Shown: positions 50,034 through 61,000, numbered from the stretch's first letter. The stretch: DNA of 64,000 nucleotides from an uncultured Eubacteriales bacterium (GCA_900317515.1 ONHA01000008.1:19821-83820), one strand, 5' to 3'. Notes: a model not told the origin generated them from the letters alone. Numbers and translations: made by a program.

Positions 50034-51026
50034 ATGCAGGACGACAAGATCGAACTCCGTTATTACAGCATACCGAAAGGCGAATATCTGGTCTCCAAGC
50101 TGGGCAAAGGCTGGGAACAGGAGTATGCGAAGGGGATGGGGCGGCAGCTTCATTTTCACAATGTCTATGAGATCGGCTACTGTTACCACGGAAAGGGCGA
50201 GGCTCTGATCGATGACCGGAGCTATTTCTACGGCGACAACTGTTATACGTTCGTTCCGGCCAATATCACCCACACGACGATCAGCGAACCGGGCAATATC
50301 TGCAAATGGGAGTGGCTCTTTATCGACCTTGAGGGCTTTATAAGAGATGCAGCCCGGCTGGACGATATGTCCAAGGAGGAGATCATCCGTATCATCAGCC
50401 GCCGGGGGACGATGAAGAGCCGGAAGAATCATCCGGTCATGGCCAACATCGTCTTAAACCTGATCCGGGAGAGCCGCGCCAAGGAGCGTCTTTACAAGGC
50501 CAGTATAGAGGCCTACCTCTCGGCCCTCGTGATCGAGCTCCTGCGGCTCGACGAGGAGCGGCAGTACTCGGAGAGGGCGGGACGGGTCAGCCGCTATATC
50601 CAGAGCGCGATCGACTATGTGCATTTTCACTACACCGAGGAGATCAAGGTGAGCAAAATGGCGCTCGTCTGCGGTCTGTCTGAGAGCCATTTCAGGCGGA
50701 TCTTCGAGGAGAGCGTCGGCATGACCCCGATGGACTACATCAACATTGTCCGGATCGAAAAGGCCTGCAGCCTGCTCTCGGGCACCGAGCAGTCGGTGAA
50801 GGAGATCTGTTTTGCGGTCGGCTATGATACACCGTCCACGTTCAACCGGAATTTCATGAAGGTGACCGGGAAAACGCCCTCCCAGTGGAAGAAAGAACAC
50901 AAAAACGAAGGCGTGGACCTGTCCGATTACCATGTAAATATCAAGAAGGGCTGGGAGGCACCCGGTGAACAGAAGGGCACACCGGAGCTGTTTTTACTCA
51001 AGGGCGAAAACGTTTTCGACAAGTGA
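50034..51026 (+). CDS. AraC-family transcriptional regulator
   Basis: 330 residues. The N-terminal half is a cupin-like sensing domain (LHFHNVYEIGYCYHGKGEAL, YTFVPANITHTTI). The C-terminal ~100 residues contain two HTH motifs (VSKMALVCGLSESHFRRIFE; VKEICFAVGYDTPSTFNRNF). It stands directly upstream of and codirectional with a sugar ABC importer and beta-galactosidase, so it probably activates them in response to a sugar. A palindromic operator-like site lies in its last codons. Confidence 0.93.
   Translation: MQDDKIELRYYSIPKGEYLVSKLGKGWEQEYAKGMGRQLHFHNVYEIGYCYHGKGEALIDDRSYFYGDNCYTFVPANITHTTISEPGNICKWEWLFIDLEGFIRDAARLDDMSKEEIIRIISRRGTMKSRKNHPVMANIVLNLIRESRAKERLYKASIEAYLSALVIELLRLDEERQYSERAGRVSRYIQSAIDYVHFHYTEEIKVSKMALVCGLSESHFRRIFEESVGMTPMDYINIVRIEKACSLLSGTEQSVKEICFAVGYDTPSTFNRNFMKVTGKTPSQWKKEHKNEGVDLSDYHVNIKKGWEAPGEQKGTPELFLLKGENVFDK
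51005..51018. promoter_or_regulatory. 14-bp palindromic operator-like site (LacI/CcpA type)
   Basis: CGAAAACGTTTTCG is a perfect palindrome with the central CG typical of LacI/GalR-family operators and resembles a catabolite-responsive element with changed outer bases. It lies within the last codons of the AraC gene, about 70 bp upstream of a TATAAT at 51086-51091 that precedes the binding-protein gene. Confidence 0.5.
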
Positions 51027-51192
51027 ATAGTCGAATTTGCACATTCTAGGGTTGAATATGAGTGGCATTGCACTCCGATTTAGGTTATAATAGCCAAGAA
51101 AGTAAAAAAGAGAAATCCCTGAAATAAGCAAATCGCTTATATGCCGCGGTTCTCATTTTGCGGATTCTCTCAATTAAAAAAGGAGGCAACAA

Positions 51193-52551
51193 ATGAAAAA
51201 GAAAGCTTTATCCATGTTAATGGCCGGCACACTGGCAGTTTCCATGCTGGCAGCCTGCGGCGGCGGATCTTCTTCTTCCGCAGCTCCGGCAGCTGAGTCC
51301 ACCAAGACCGAGTCCACCAAGACCGAGTCCACAGCTCCTGCTCCGGCAGCTGAAGGCGATAACACCCTTACGGTCGCTGCCTGGGACGCAAACTTCAACA
51401 TCCCGGCTCTTAAGGCAGCCGAGGCTGACTACAAGGCAAACGTCAACCCGGATTTCCAGCTGATCATCAAGGAGCAGACCGGTTCTACGGACGTTGAGAA
51501 TGCCATCACACTGGCAGGCTCTTCGGGCGATTACAGCCAGCTCCCGGACATCGTTCTCTTCCAGGATCACTTTATCCAGAGATACGTTGCGGATTATCCG
51601 GATGCCTTCATCGATGTCAACGATGCAGATGTTGACTGGTCCGATTTCGGTGAGGAGAAGCTCTCCTACGGTCTCATTGACGGCAAGCACTACGGCTTCC
51701 CGGTTGACAACGGCACAGCGATCTTCGCTTATCGTGTTGACCTTCTTGAGCAGGCCGGCTACACGATTGACGACATGACCGACTGCACATGGGAGAAGTT
51801 CATCGAAGTCGGCAAGGCAGTCTTTGAGAAGACCGGCAAGTATCTTCTCTCCATTGATGGTTCCGGCAATGACCTTCCGTACATGATGCTCCAGGCTGAG
51901 GGCGTCTCCCAGTTCAAGGACGGCGAGCCGTACATCACCGAGAATGAGACCTATGTTAAGATCTACAAGATCCTCATCGAGATGGCTCAGAATAATGTTC
52001 TGTACATCGCCAATGACTGGACGGATTACACCAACAACACGATCCAGGGCGACATGGTCGCCGGCGTCATGAACGGCAACTGGATCATCCCGACCATCAG
52101 ACAGGTCGCCGAGAACTCCGGCAAGTGGGAAATCACCAATATCCCGACCATCAACGGCGGCGGCGGCTATGCGGCCAACGGCGGTTCCGCTCTCTACATC
52201 ACCAGCAACTGCAAGAAGGTCGACCTTGCGAAGGACTTCCTCGCAAAGACATTCGGCGGCTCCACAGCTACCTATGATGCGGCTCTTACCGACGGCGGCG
52301 TCATCACCTGCTGCATCTCCGCAGGCAAGTCCGACGTTTACCAGAAGGGCGTTGAGTACTTCAACAACCAGCCGATCTACACCGACATCGTTGAGATGGG
52401 CGGCAGCGTTCCGGTCGTTGAGCAGAGCGATTATCACTATGCTTGCCGCAACTATGTCGGCGCAGCCATCATCAATGCTGTGAACGGCGCTGATGCGGAT
52501 GCAGAGCTCAAGAACGCTGAAGATCAGCTCAGATTCGAGATGGGTCTGTAA
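51193..52551 (+). CDS. ABC transporter sugar-binding lipoprotein
   Basis: 452 residues with a lipoprotein signal (MKKKALSMLMAGTLAVSMLA then AAC, Cys lipidated at ~22) and an STKTESTKTEST linker. The mature part is a family 1 solute-binding protein (TVAAWDANFNIPALKAAEAD, GDMVAGVMNGNWIIPTIRQ). It captures an oligosaccharide and delivers it to the two permeases encoded next. AGGAGG at 51180. No ATPase gene is present, so a shared MsmX-type ATPase encoded elsewhere is expected. Confidence 0.94.
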   Translation: MKKKALSMLMAGTLAVSMLAACGGGSSSSAAPAAESTKTESTKTESTAPAPAAEGDNTLTVAAWDANFNIPALKAAEADYKANVNPDFQLIIKEQTGSTDVENAITLAGSSGDYSQLPDIVLFQDHFIQRYVADYPDAFIDVNDADVDWSDFGEEKLSYGLIDGKHYGFPVDNGTAIFAYRVDLLEQAGYTIDDMTDCTWEKFIEVGKAVFEKTGKYLLSIDGSGNDLPYMMLQAEGVSQFKDGEPYITENETYVKIYKILIEMAQNNVLYIANDWTDYTNNTIQGDMVAGVMNGNWIIPTIRQVAENSGKWEITNIPTINGGGGYAANGGSALYITSNCKKVDLAKDFLAKTFGGSTATYDAALTDGGVITCCISAGKSDVYQKGVEYFNNQPIYTDIVEMGGSVPVVEQSDYHYACRNYVGAAIINAVNGADADAELKNAEDQLRFEMGL

Positions 52552-52595
52552 ATTCGATTCGCAAATAAGAATCCAACTGCTTAAGTAACTTGTCA

Positions 52596-52632
52596 GGAAG
52601 CGGGGGCGTCGGGCAACCGATTCCCCGCTTTC
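52596..52632 (+). terminator. Leaky hairpin between binding protein and permease genes
   Basis: GGAAGCGGGG pairs with CCCCGCTTTC (10 bp, including a G-T pair), followed by TTTAAAG. A weak terminator in this place commonly keeps permease levels below those of the binding protein. Confidence 0.5.
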
Positions 52633-52653
52633 TTTAAAGAAAGGGGCAAAATC

Positions 52654-53547
52654 GTGAAAAAGGCGAAAAGTGTCACCGCCAAACAGCAGAGAGCGGGCTG
52701 GCTATTCCTCCTCCCTGCGACCATTCTCATCCTGGTAATGAGCTTCTACCCGATCGTGCAGGCGTTCATCACGTCCTTCAAGACCGGATCCTCAGCCAAC
52801 ATGAAGTGGGCAGAGCCGTTTTTCTATAATTATGCGCGAATGTTTAATGACAAGCTGTTCATGACTTCGGTCTGGAACACATTCCTGTATCTGATCGTCG
52901 AGGTTCCGATCATGCTGATCCTCGCGATCCTGCTTGCACAGATCCTGAACAACAAGGACATCAAGTTCCGGGGCCTGTTCCGTACGATGGTTTTCCTGCC
53001 GTGCGCGACTTCTCTGGTTTCCTACTCCCTGATTTTTAAGTCTCTCTTCGCGACACAGGGCCTCATCAACACCGTCCTGCAGGCTCTGCACATTACAAGC
53101 GCGAATATTAACTTCCTCGGCACGCCCGCAACGGCCAAAGCGGTCATCATCATCGCTCTTATATGGCGCTGGACCGGCTATAACATGGTCTTCTATCTGG
53201 CCGGCCTTCAGGGCATCGAGTATTCGGTCTATGAGGCGGCCAAAATCGACGGCGCCAATGGCTGGAAGACGTTCTGGCATATCACGGTTCCGCTGCTTCG
53301 TCCGACGATCATCATGACCTTCATCATGTCCATCAACGGTACGCTGCAGCTGTTCGACGAGTCGGTCAACCTGACCGCCGGCGGTCCGGCGAACTCGACG
53401 ATCACGATGTCGCACTACATTTACAACAGTTCCTTCGGAACAGGCGTCGCGAACTTCGGCTACGCATCCGCCATGTCGTTCTTCGTCTTTATCCTGGTCG
53501 GCATCCTGGCCTTCATCAACCTGAAAGTAGGTGATACACGTGACTGA
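52654..53547 (+). CDS. Sugar ABC transporter permease (MalF-like)
   Basis: 297 residues, six membrane helices, with the EAA loop IEYSVYEAAKIDGANGWKTF that contacts the ATPase. Start is GTG 52654 with AAAGGGG upstream. It pairs with the permease whose gene overlaps its end by 8 bp. Confidence 0.93.
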   Translation: MKKAKSVTAKQQRAGWLFLLPATILILVMSFYPIVQAFITSFKTGSSANMKWAEPFFYNYARMFNDKLFMTSVWNTFLYLIVEVPIMLILAILLAQILNNKDIKFRGLFRTMVFLPCATSLVSYSLIFKSLFATQGLINTVLQALHITSANINFLGTPATAKAVIIIALIWRWTGYNMVFYLAGLQGIEYSVYEAAKIDGANGWKTFWHITVPLLRPTIIMTFIMSINGTLQLFDESVNLTAGGPANSTITMSHYIYNSSFGTGVANFGYASAMSFFVFILVGILAFINLKVGDTRD

Positions 53548-54376
53548 GAAAAAGTTTAAGAACAGATCCATGATTCAGAGAAGGCTGATCCCTTCCTACA
53601 TTTTCCTGATCATCGTGTCCTTTATCTCCGTGTTCCCGCTCTACTGGATGATTTCGGCAGCGACCAACCAGAGCGTTGACGTCGCGCGCGGCCGGATCAT
53701 TTTCGGCGGCTATCTTATGGAGAACATGAAGCGCCTGCTCGAACTGCAGGATGTGGGGAGAGCCCTTCGGAACTCATTCCTCTACGCGGGTGTTCAGACG
53801 ATTGCTGCGATCTTCGTATGCTCGCTGGCCGGCTTCGGTTTTGAGCTCTACCACGACAAGAAGAAGGACCTCCTGTTCTCCTTCCTGCTGCTCGCGATGA
53901 TGATCCCGGGCGTTGCCACCATGATCCCGCTGTTCAAGATGATGTCTTCGATGAAACTCCTGAACACGGTCTGGGGCTTCATGCTTCCGGCAATCTCGAC
54001 GCCGTTCCTCATCATGATGTTCCGCCAGAATTCCAGAAACTTCCCGATCGACATCATGGAGGCGGCCCGTATCGACGGCCTCTCCGAGGTGCAGATCTAT
54101 TTCCAGATGTACATGCCGGTCATGAAGGCTACCTATGCGGCAGCCGGCGTTATCACCTTCATGAACGCCTGGAACTCCTACCTCTGGCCGAAGGTCGTCA
54201 TGACGGACAACAAAGCGCAGACCATGCCGATGCTGATCGGTAACCTCTCTTCCGGCTACACGATCGACTACGGCGTCCTCATGCTTGGCGTTCTTTTCTG
54301 CTCGATCCCGACGATGATCGTCTTCTTCGTCCTGCAGAAGCAGTTCACCGAAGGCATCACAGGCGCGGTTAAATAA
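53540..54376 (+). CDS. Sugar ABC transporter permease (MalG-like)
   Basis: 278 residues, six helices, EAA loop PIDIMEAARIDGLSEVQIYF. GTG 53540 is chosen because AGTAGGTG lies at proper distance; GTG 53531 would be within that site. Overlap with the previous gene implies translational coupling. Second half of the importer channel. Confidence 0.92.
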   Translation: MTEKKFKNRSMIQRRLIPSYIFLIIVSFISVFPLYWMISAATNQSVDVARGRIIFGGYLMENMKRLLELQDVGRALRNSFLYAGVQTIAAIFVCSLAGFGFELYHDKKKDLLFSFLLLAMMIPGVATMIPLFKMMSSMKLLNTVWGFMLPAISTPFLIMMFRQNSRNFPIDIMEAARIDGLSEVQIYFQMYMPVMKATYAAAGVITFMNAWNSYLWPKVVMTDNKAQTMPMLIGNLSSGYTIDYGVLMLGVLFCSIPTMIVFFVLQKQFTEGITGAVK

Positions 54377-54398
54377 CATATTTTTGCGTTACAATTTG

Positions 54399-54429
54399 AG
54401 AGCGGACGGCATAACGGGCTGCCCGCTCT
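54399..54429 (+). terminator. Weak hairpin between permease and beta-galactosidase genes
   Basis: AGAGCGG (54399-54405) pairs with CCGCTCT (54423-54429), followed by TATTAT. A 7-bp stem with a long loop is at most a leaky terminator, so beta-galactosidase is likely co-expressed. Confidence 0.35.
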
Positions 54430-54453
54430 TATTATGGGGGTAAATCGATAAAA

Positions 54454-57400
54454 ATGGCCGAATTCAATTATGATATCATCGCAAATCCTGAAATTTTCAT
54501 GGAGAATCGCCTTGCGGCCCACTCCGACCATGAGTATTACAGCTGCCGGGAGGCTGCAGGATCCGGTATTTCGGATTTTAAAGTTTCATTGAACGGCGTC
54601 TGGAAGCTTGCCTGGACTTCCAATATCGCAAAGGCGCCGAAGGATTTCTATCGGACAGATTATGATGTCACGGGCTGGGATGACATCAGGGTGCCCGGAC
54701 ACCTCGAACTGCAGGGGTACGGGACGCCGGCTTACGTCAACACGCAGTATCCCTGGGACGGGCATGAGGCGATCCGCCCGGGGGAGATCCCGGCGGAGTA
54801 CAATCCGACGGCGAGCTATGTGCATTTCTTCTTTGTACCGGAGATGATGCAGGGCAGGCAGGTTTTCATTTCCTTTAAGGGTGTCGAGAGCGGTTTTGCG
54901 CTCTGGCTGAACGGGCACTATGTCGGGTATGCCGAGGACAGCTTCACCCCTTCCGAGTTCGATCTGACGCCTTATATCGATTATGAAAATGAAAACCGCC
55001 TCGCCGTCCAGGTCTTCCGCTTTACGGCCGGCTCCTGGTGCGAGGATCAGGATTTCTTCCGTTTCTCCGGTATATTCCGCGATGTTGAGCTTTACACTGT
55101 CCCGGATGTGCATGTGCGGGATATGAAGGTCGTGACGCATATCGACGATAACTATAAGGATGCTCTTGTGGATATCGTCCTCAGCGGAGCGGCGGAGGGT
55201 GCTGTTTCTATAAAACTTATGGACGGCGAGAGCGTCGTATCAAGCTCCGAGGTGCCGCTGAAGGAGAGCCTCTGGATCACATTTCCGGTTTCGGCTCCCG
55301 TGAAGTGGAGCGCCGAAAACCCGAAGCTCTATACGCTTGAGATAGAAGTCAGGGATAAGGCGGGGAAGATGCAGGAGTTCATTTCCGAAAAGATCGGCTT
55401 CCGCCGCTTTGAGATGAAAGACGGCGTCATGTGCCTGAACGGGGAGAGGATCGTCTTCAACGGCGTGAACCGGCACGAGTTCTCGGCGAAGAGCGGCCGC
55501 TGCATCGAGGTCTCGGACATCGTGAAGGACCTTGTCACGATGAAGCGGAACAATATCAATGCGGTCCGGACCTGCCACTACCCGAACAGGACCGAGCTCT
55601 ACCGCCTGTGCGATTACTACGGCCTCTATGTGATCGACGAGACCAACCTTGAGACCCACGGCATGTGGGATTCGATCGCCCGCGGGATCAACCCGCTCTC
55701 CGCGACGATCCCGGGTGACCGGCCGGAGTACCGGGAGATGGTGCTGGACCGTGCCCGCTCGATGTATGAGCGCGACAAGAATCATCCGTCGATCCTTCTG
55801 TGGTCTCTCGGAAATGAGTCCATGAGCGGCTATAACTTCAAGCTGATGCACGACGCGCTTCACAGCTGGGATCAGACCCGCCTTGTCCACTACGAGGGCT
55901 GCTGCCACGACGACAAGCGCTACCAGGAGGCGACGGACGTCTACACGACGATGTACATTCCGGTGGAGGAGATCCGCGCATTTTTGAAGGAGAACCGTGA
56001 GAAGCCCTACATTTCCTGTGAATATGCGCATGCGATGGGCAACTCGAACGGTGCGCTCATTAAGTATGCGGACCTCACGGAGGAGGAGCGCCTCTACCAG
56101 GGCGGCTTCATCTGGGATTATATCGACCAGGCGCTGGTCACGAAGGACCGCTTTGGAAATGAATACCTCGGCTACGGCGGCGACTTCGACGACCGGCCCA
56201 ACGACGGAAGCTTCTCCGGCAACGGCATCGCCTGCGGCGTTGACCGCGAGCCCTCGCCCAAGATGCAGGAAGTGAAGTACTGCTATGCGCCGGTGAAGGT
56301 CTGCATTTCCGGCAGGGATGCGGGCAGGCTTGTGATCACCCTGAAGAACAGGATGCTCTTTACCGATACGGGCGCGTTTGACTGCCTTGTGAAGGTGGAG
56401 AGAGAGGGAGAGCTTATTTCTTCGTTTAAGACGCAGCTGGCGGTTCCGCCGCTTAAGGAGAAGAGCTTCCCGTGCTCCGTCAGAGTTCCGAAGACGGAGG
56501 GCGAATACACGGTGACGGCCTCCCTGGTGCTCCGTGAGGACACGAGCTGGGCGCCGGCCGGCCACGAGATCGCGTTCGGGCAGCTGGTGCTCGGAAGCTA
56601 TGTGCCGGCGAAGCATGAAAAAAAGACCTTCCGGTATGTGAAGGGCTGGCACAATACAGGCGTCCGGGGAGAAGGCTGGGATTATCTCTTCTCGAATCTC
56701 GGGGCAGGGCTCGTATCGCTGCGCTTTGCGGGTCGCGAACTCATCAAGGGACGGCCGAGCCCGAATTTCTGGCGGCCGCTGACGGAAAATGATGCCGCAA
56801 ACCTCCTGCCGTTCCGCGCCGGCCAGTGGAAGATCGCGTCCATGTATTCGACGCAGAAGACCGAGCATGGGAGAGGCGCCCACGACTATGAGGTCGAGGA
56901 GCGGGAGGACGGCGTCCTTGTGACCTACCTTCTTGAGCTGCCGGTACACCCGGCGAAGACCTGCCGGCTGTCCTTCCTGGTTCACTCGGACGGGAGTGCG
57001 GATGTGACGCTTAAGATGGATGCTTCCGCCGACGTCGGGGAGCTGCCGGAGTTTTCCGTGCTCTTTACGCTGGATGCGGATTTTGACCGTATGCGCTGGT
57101 ACGGTCTCGGACCGGAGGAGACCTATGCGGACAGGAACCATGCGAAGCTGGGGGTGTATGAGAGGACGGTGCAGGAAAATGTCGCCGGCTATCTGGTGCC
57201 GCAGGAGAGCGGCAACCACACGGGCGTCCGCTGGATGGAGGTGACGGACAGGAACGGGCATGGCCTGCGCTTTGAGGGCGAGTCGCTCTCGGTTTCGGTG
57301 CTGCCCAACTCCCCGCATGAGATCGACTGTGCGCGCCATCCGAATGAGCTGCCGCCGTATATCTATACGTATGTGCGGGTCGGCCTGGCCCAGATGGGGG

Positions 57401-57498
57401 TCGGCGGGGACGATACCTGGGGCGCGCTCACGCATCCGGAGTTTATGATCGACAATTCAAAACCGCTTGAGCTTACGTTTACGATGAGAGCGATATAA
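54454..57498 (+). CDS. lacZ: GH2 beta-galactosidase
   Basis: 1014 residues, the size of E. coli LacZ, with the same five-domain order. Family features: NRLAAHSDHEYYS, PAYVNTQYPWDGHE, GSWCEDQDFFRFSGIFRDVE, acid/base Glu in LLWSLGNESMSGYNF, nucleophile Glu in PYISCEYAHAMGNSNG and the C-terminal small domain (FDRMRWYGLGPEETYADR). No signal peptide, so it acts inside the cell on galactosides brought in by the upstream importer. A GGGGG site precedes the ATG. Confidence 0.96.
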   Translation: MAEFNYDIIANPEIFMENRLAAHSDHEYYSCREAAGSGISDFKVSLNGVWKLAWTSNIAKAPKDFYRTDYDVTGWDDIRVPGHLELQGYGTPAYVNTQYPWDGHEAIRPGEIPAEYNPTASYVHFFFVPEMMQGRQVFISFKGVESGFALWLNGHYVGYAEDSFTPSEFDLTPYIDYENENRLAVQVFRFTAGSWCEDQDFFRFSGIFRDVELYTVPDVHVRDMKVVTHIDDNYKDALVDIVLSGAAEGAVSIKLMDGESVVSSSEVPLKESLWITFPVSAPVKWSAENPKLYTLEIEVRDKAGKMQEFISEKIGFRRFEMKDGVMCLNGERIVFNGVNRHEFSAKSGRCIEVSDIVKDLVTMKRNNINAVRTCHYPNRTELYRLCDYYGLYVIDETNLETHGMWDSIARGINPLSATIPGDRPEYREMVLDRARSMYERDKNHPSILLWSLGNESMSGYNFKLMHDALHSWDQTRLVHYEGCCHDDKRYQEATDVYTTMYIPVEEIRAFLKENREKPYISCEYAHAMGNSNGALIKYADLTEEERLYQGGFIWDYIDQALVTKDRFGNEYLGYGGDFDDRPNDGSFSGNGIACGVDREPSPKMQEVKYCYAPVKVCISGRDAGRLVITLKNRMLFTDTGAFDCLVKVEREGELISSFKTQLAVPPLKEKSFPCSVRVPKTEGEYTVTASLVLREDTSWAPAGHEIAFGQLVLGSYVPAKHEKKTFRYVKGWHNTGVRGEGWDYLFSNLGAGLVSLRFAGRELIKGRPSPNFWRPLTENDAANLLPFRAGQWKIASMYSTQKTEHGRGAHDYEVEEREDGVLVTYLLELPVHPAKTCRLSFLVHSDGSADVTLKMDASADVGELPEFSVLFTLDADFDRMRWYGLGPEETYADRNHAKLGVYERTVQENVAGYLVPQESGNHTGVRWMEVTDRNGHGLRFEGESLSVSVLPNSPHEIDCARHPNELPPYIYTYVRVGLAQMGVGGDDTWGALTHPEFMIDNSKPLELTFTMRAI

Positions 57499-57507
57499 TA
57501 TGGCAGC

Positions 57508-57537
57508 AAAAAGCCGGGGAGTTTTCCCCGGCTTTTT
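57508..57537. terminator. Bidirectional intrinsic terminator
   Basis: A perfect 13-bp stem AAAAAGCCGGGGA / TCCCCGGCTTTTT with loop GTTT serves both lacZ and the convergent cupin gene. Confidence 0.92.
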
Positions 57538-57542
57538 CGCGT

Positions 57543-57881
57543 TCAATCCTTTACAAAATCCTGGCGGTACGGACTGAAGATATCGAGGAGAACCCCGGCC
57601 TCGAGGCAGGTGCACCCGTGGATGACCCCGTCGGTCTTGAGCAGGGTGTCGCCCTCGGTGACAACGTGCTGCTCATCCCCGATCGTGAACGCGAACTTTC
57701 CGCTCTTCACGTAGGTGATCTGCGTGTGGGGGTGGCTGTGGAGCGCACCGACCGCACCCTTCTCAAACACATTTTCAACAACCATCACGTCGTCGGAGTA
57801 GGCGAGTACGCGGCGGACGACGCCGTTTCCCTGATCTTCGGGAACTATATCCTTGTGAAATACCCAGCGGTCGTTTTTCAT
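57543..57881 (-). CDS. Cupin protein, KdgF-like
   Basis: 112 residues, a single cupin barrel with metal ligands in LHSHPHTQITYVKSGKFAFT and DGVIHGCTCLEAG, and the ending LLDIFSPYRQDFVKD that is typical of KdgF. KdgF converts the unsaturated galacturonate released by pectate lyases into its linear form. Divergent from the PL9 lyase gene, which fits. A TATAGT -10 and AAAGGAGG lie upstream on the minus strand. Other small cupins cannot be excluded. Confidence 0.8.
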   Translation of the reverse strand: MKNDRWVFHKDIVPEDQGNGVVRRVLAYSDDVMVVENVFEKGAVGALHSHPHTQITYVKSGKFAFTIGDEQHVVTEGDTLLKTDGVIHGCTCLEAGVLLDIFSPYRQDFVKD

Positions 57882-58070
57882 TTTCAGAAACCTCCTTTGT
57901 TTGAAAAATTAAAATCCTTGTCTACTATACCATATTTTGTACGTATTCGGAGTATTGAACGCAAAAAAAACGTGAAGAAGGCCCTTTTCCGACAAATTTT
58001 CTGTAAAAGATAATTTGCATTATGGTATAATATAATCAGCTTTTTATAATCTTATGAAGGAGGTATGAGT

Positions 58071-61000
58071 ATGAAAGCACTAAAAAGATGCATCGCGGCT
58101 CTCATGACCGTGATCCTCATCGCTGCCTCAGTGATCGCGGTCCTGCCGACGATTGTCCATGCGGCGGGAGGAACAGTCTATGAGTTCGATGTGACGGCGC
58201 TTTCCGCAGAAAAGGACAAGGAAGAAATTCCGGAAGGCACATTATTTGCGGATTACTTTAAGACATTCGGCGTTATGACAAAACGCTGGGCTGACGGAAA
58301 GGGCGTCACCTCGGTGGAGGTCGGCAAAGCCGGCTCGAGCGGTATTCAGTTCACCGTGAGCGGCACGTCTGCGGATGTCACGGTCGTGGCAAGCTCGACC
58401 GGCGGCTCCAACGAGTCGGAGTACGCTCTCACGGACGAGGGCGGCAATGTGGTCGCCAACAACGAGGGCGTCACGGTTCTTGCGGGAACCACCAAGACGA
58501 CCCTCACCTACACGGAACTTCCGGCGGGCACGTACAAGCTCATTTCCCCGGAGAATCCGGAGAGATCCCGCGGCTACCGTATCTACTCGGTCACAGCCGA
58601 CGCGCTCGAGGCAGTGACAACGGTCTACACGTTCGATTACAGCACGCTGACGGCAGAGAAAGACAATGAAGAAATTGATGAAGGCACGCTTTTCGACAAC
58701 TTCATCAAGACATTCGGGAAGGTCCAGAAGAGATGGAAGGCAGAGAGCGGCGTCACCTCGGTTGAGGTCGGCAAAGCCGGCTCCAGCGGCTTCACCTTTG
58801 AAATCACCGGCACGGCGGACGCGAAGATCGTGACCAGTTCGACCGGCGGTTCGAACGAGTCTGAGGTCGGCCTCGTGGACGGCAGCGGCAATCTGGTTGC
58901 CAACACGGAAGGCATCACCTATGTCTCCGGAACCGGAAAGAAGGAGCTTGTTTACACGGCTCTTCCGGCCGGCACCTATAAATTCATCTCCCCGGAGAAT
59001 CCGGACAGAAACCGCGGCGCCCGTGTCTTCACAATCGAGGTCACCGAGACCACGGGCGGCACCCGCCCGCCGAGAGCGGACTGGGCCTCTGTCGCTGATC
59101 CGGCCTTTACCTCCACGGGTGTGAACGGCGGAGACATTATCGCCAACTACTCCATGCCGATCGGCTACGACGGTGCAGACCAGGTCGTCATCGCACTGCA
59201 CGATTCGGAGACCGGCGATGAGATCGATTCCAGGACGATCGGTGCGGAAGGCGAGGGCGGAACCGCCACCTTCACACCGGATGCATCCGGAACCTATTAT
59301 TTAACGATCAAGGCGGTGCGCGCGGACGAGGAGGATAAGTACGGAGCCGATTCGGCGCCCGTGAACTTCACGCTCCCGCTTGAAGCCCCGCAGATCAAGA
59401 ACACGGTCAACAAGGGTGCAGGTACTGTCGCGCTGAATTTCTATCCGGTACCGGAAGCGGACAGCTACGCAATCACGAAGGACGGCGAGGAGATCGCGGT
59501 CTACACGCCGGACGATCCGGATGCGGAAGAGTATTCTTACCTCGTAGAGGGTCTCACCGCCGGTTCCGCGGTCACTCTCGGTGTCACCGCCCTCCGCGGC
59601 GACGAGAGATCGGAGGAGACGACCATCACCGCTGAGGTAACCGCGGATGCCGAGCAGGAGTGGGCATACGCTAACTTCGGCTCCAACGCGACGACCAACC
59701 GCGCAAAGAGCGGCTACACGAAGAATGACGACGGCTCTGTCACGGTCTACAATATCGGCAACAGCGGTAAAATTGTTCCGAATTCGACCGACGGCCTCTC
59801 CTTCTACTACGCAAAGATCCCGGCAGACAAGAACTTCACGCTCTCCGCGACGGCCACGATCGATGAGTGGACCTTCACGAACGGCCAGGAAGGCTTCGGC
59901 CTCATGGCGGCGGACCGCGTCGGCAAGGACGGCGAGAACCGGGCATTCTGGAACAACGTCTACATGGCGATCGGCACCAAGGTCGAGTACAATGCGGACG
60001 CGGACGGAAACGTCACCGACGATGCGACGGCCAAGAAGATCTCGATGAAGAACGGTCTCGGCGTCACGGAAAAGACCGGCGTCACGGCCGAAAATCTGGC
60101 GGATTTTGAAGGTGAGAGCAGTACGGAGGCGGTTAATAACTACTTCAAGTCGACGACGAGGACGCTCGAGACTTCGGCGGCGACCATGGATGCCGGCACC
60201 TACAACGTGCTCGGCAACGCAACCGCGGCTGTTCCGGGAACGCTCGACAATGCGCTCACTGTCTTCAAGCTCAAGATTCAGAAGAACAACACCGGTTACT
60301 TCGTGAGCTACGAGGATGCGGACGGAAACGTCAGGACAGAGAAGTATTATGACACGAAGGCGCTGGAGAAGATCGACAGCGAGTATGTCTACGCGGGCTT
60401 CTTCGCTTCGAGAGCCTTCAGGGCCACCTACAGCGACATCAGCCTGACTCTGATCGATCCGGCTGATGATGCCCCGGCGGAGGAGAAACCGGTCACCTAT
60501 GTGACACCGAACTACAAGGTTGTCTCCGCGACGGCAGCCAACAAGGCGGATTACGATCTCGTCTTTGTCGCAAACGCGGACGGCACGGTCTCCGTGAAAA
60601 ATGAGGCCGGCGACGTGATCGCCGACGCTCTTGCAGTCACGGCAAATGAAAAACTCGCAATCCCGGTCACCCTGGCGGAAGGTGCCAATAAGTTCATCGT
60701 CACGATGACACCGGCTGAGGGCTATCAGCCCGAGGGCGAAGGCTCCGCGCTTTCCTCCTATGATCCGGCTGAGCTCTCCCACACGGTAACCTTTGAGAAC
60801 CTCGGTGAGGAGGACGGCCAGCTCTACGTCGCCCCGGACGGAACACCGGACGGTGCGGGCACCAAGGAGTCCCCGATCGACATCTTCACGGCAGTGAAGG
60901 TTGTCCGTGCGGGCCAGACCATCGTCTGCGCAGGCGGCACCTACAATCTGACGAGCGGCGTCACGGTCCAGCGCGGCATCAGTGGCACGGCGGAGAAGGA

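Noticed and set aside
55240-57435. A 731-codon minus-strand open frame
   Set aside because: Antisense to the complete GH2 beta-galactosidase gene, no domain.
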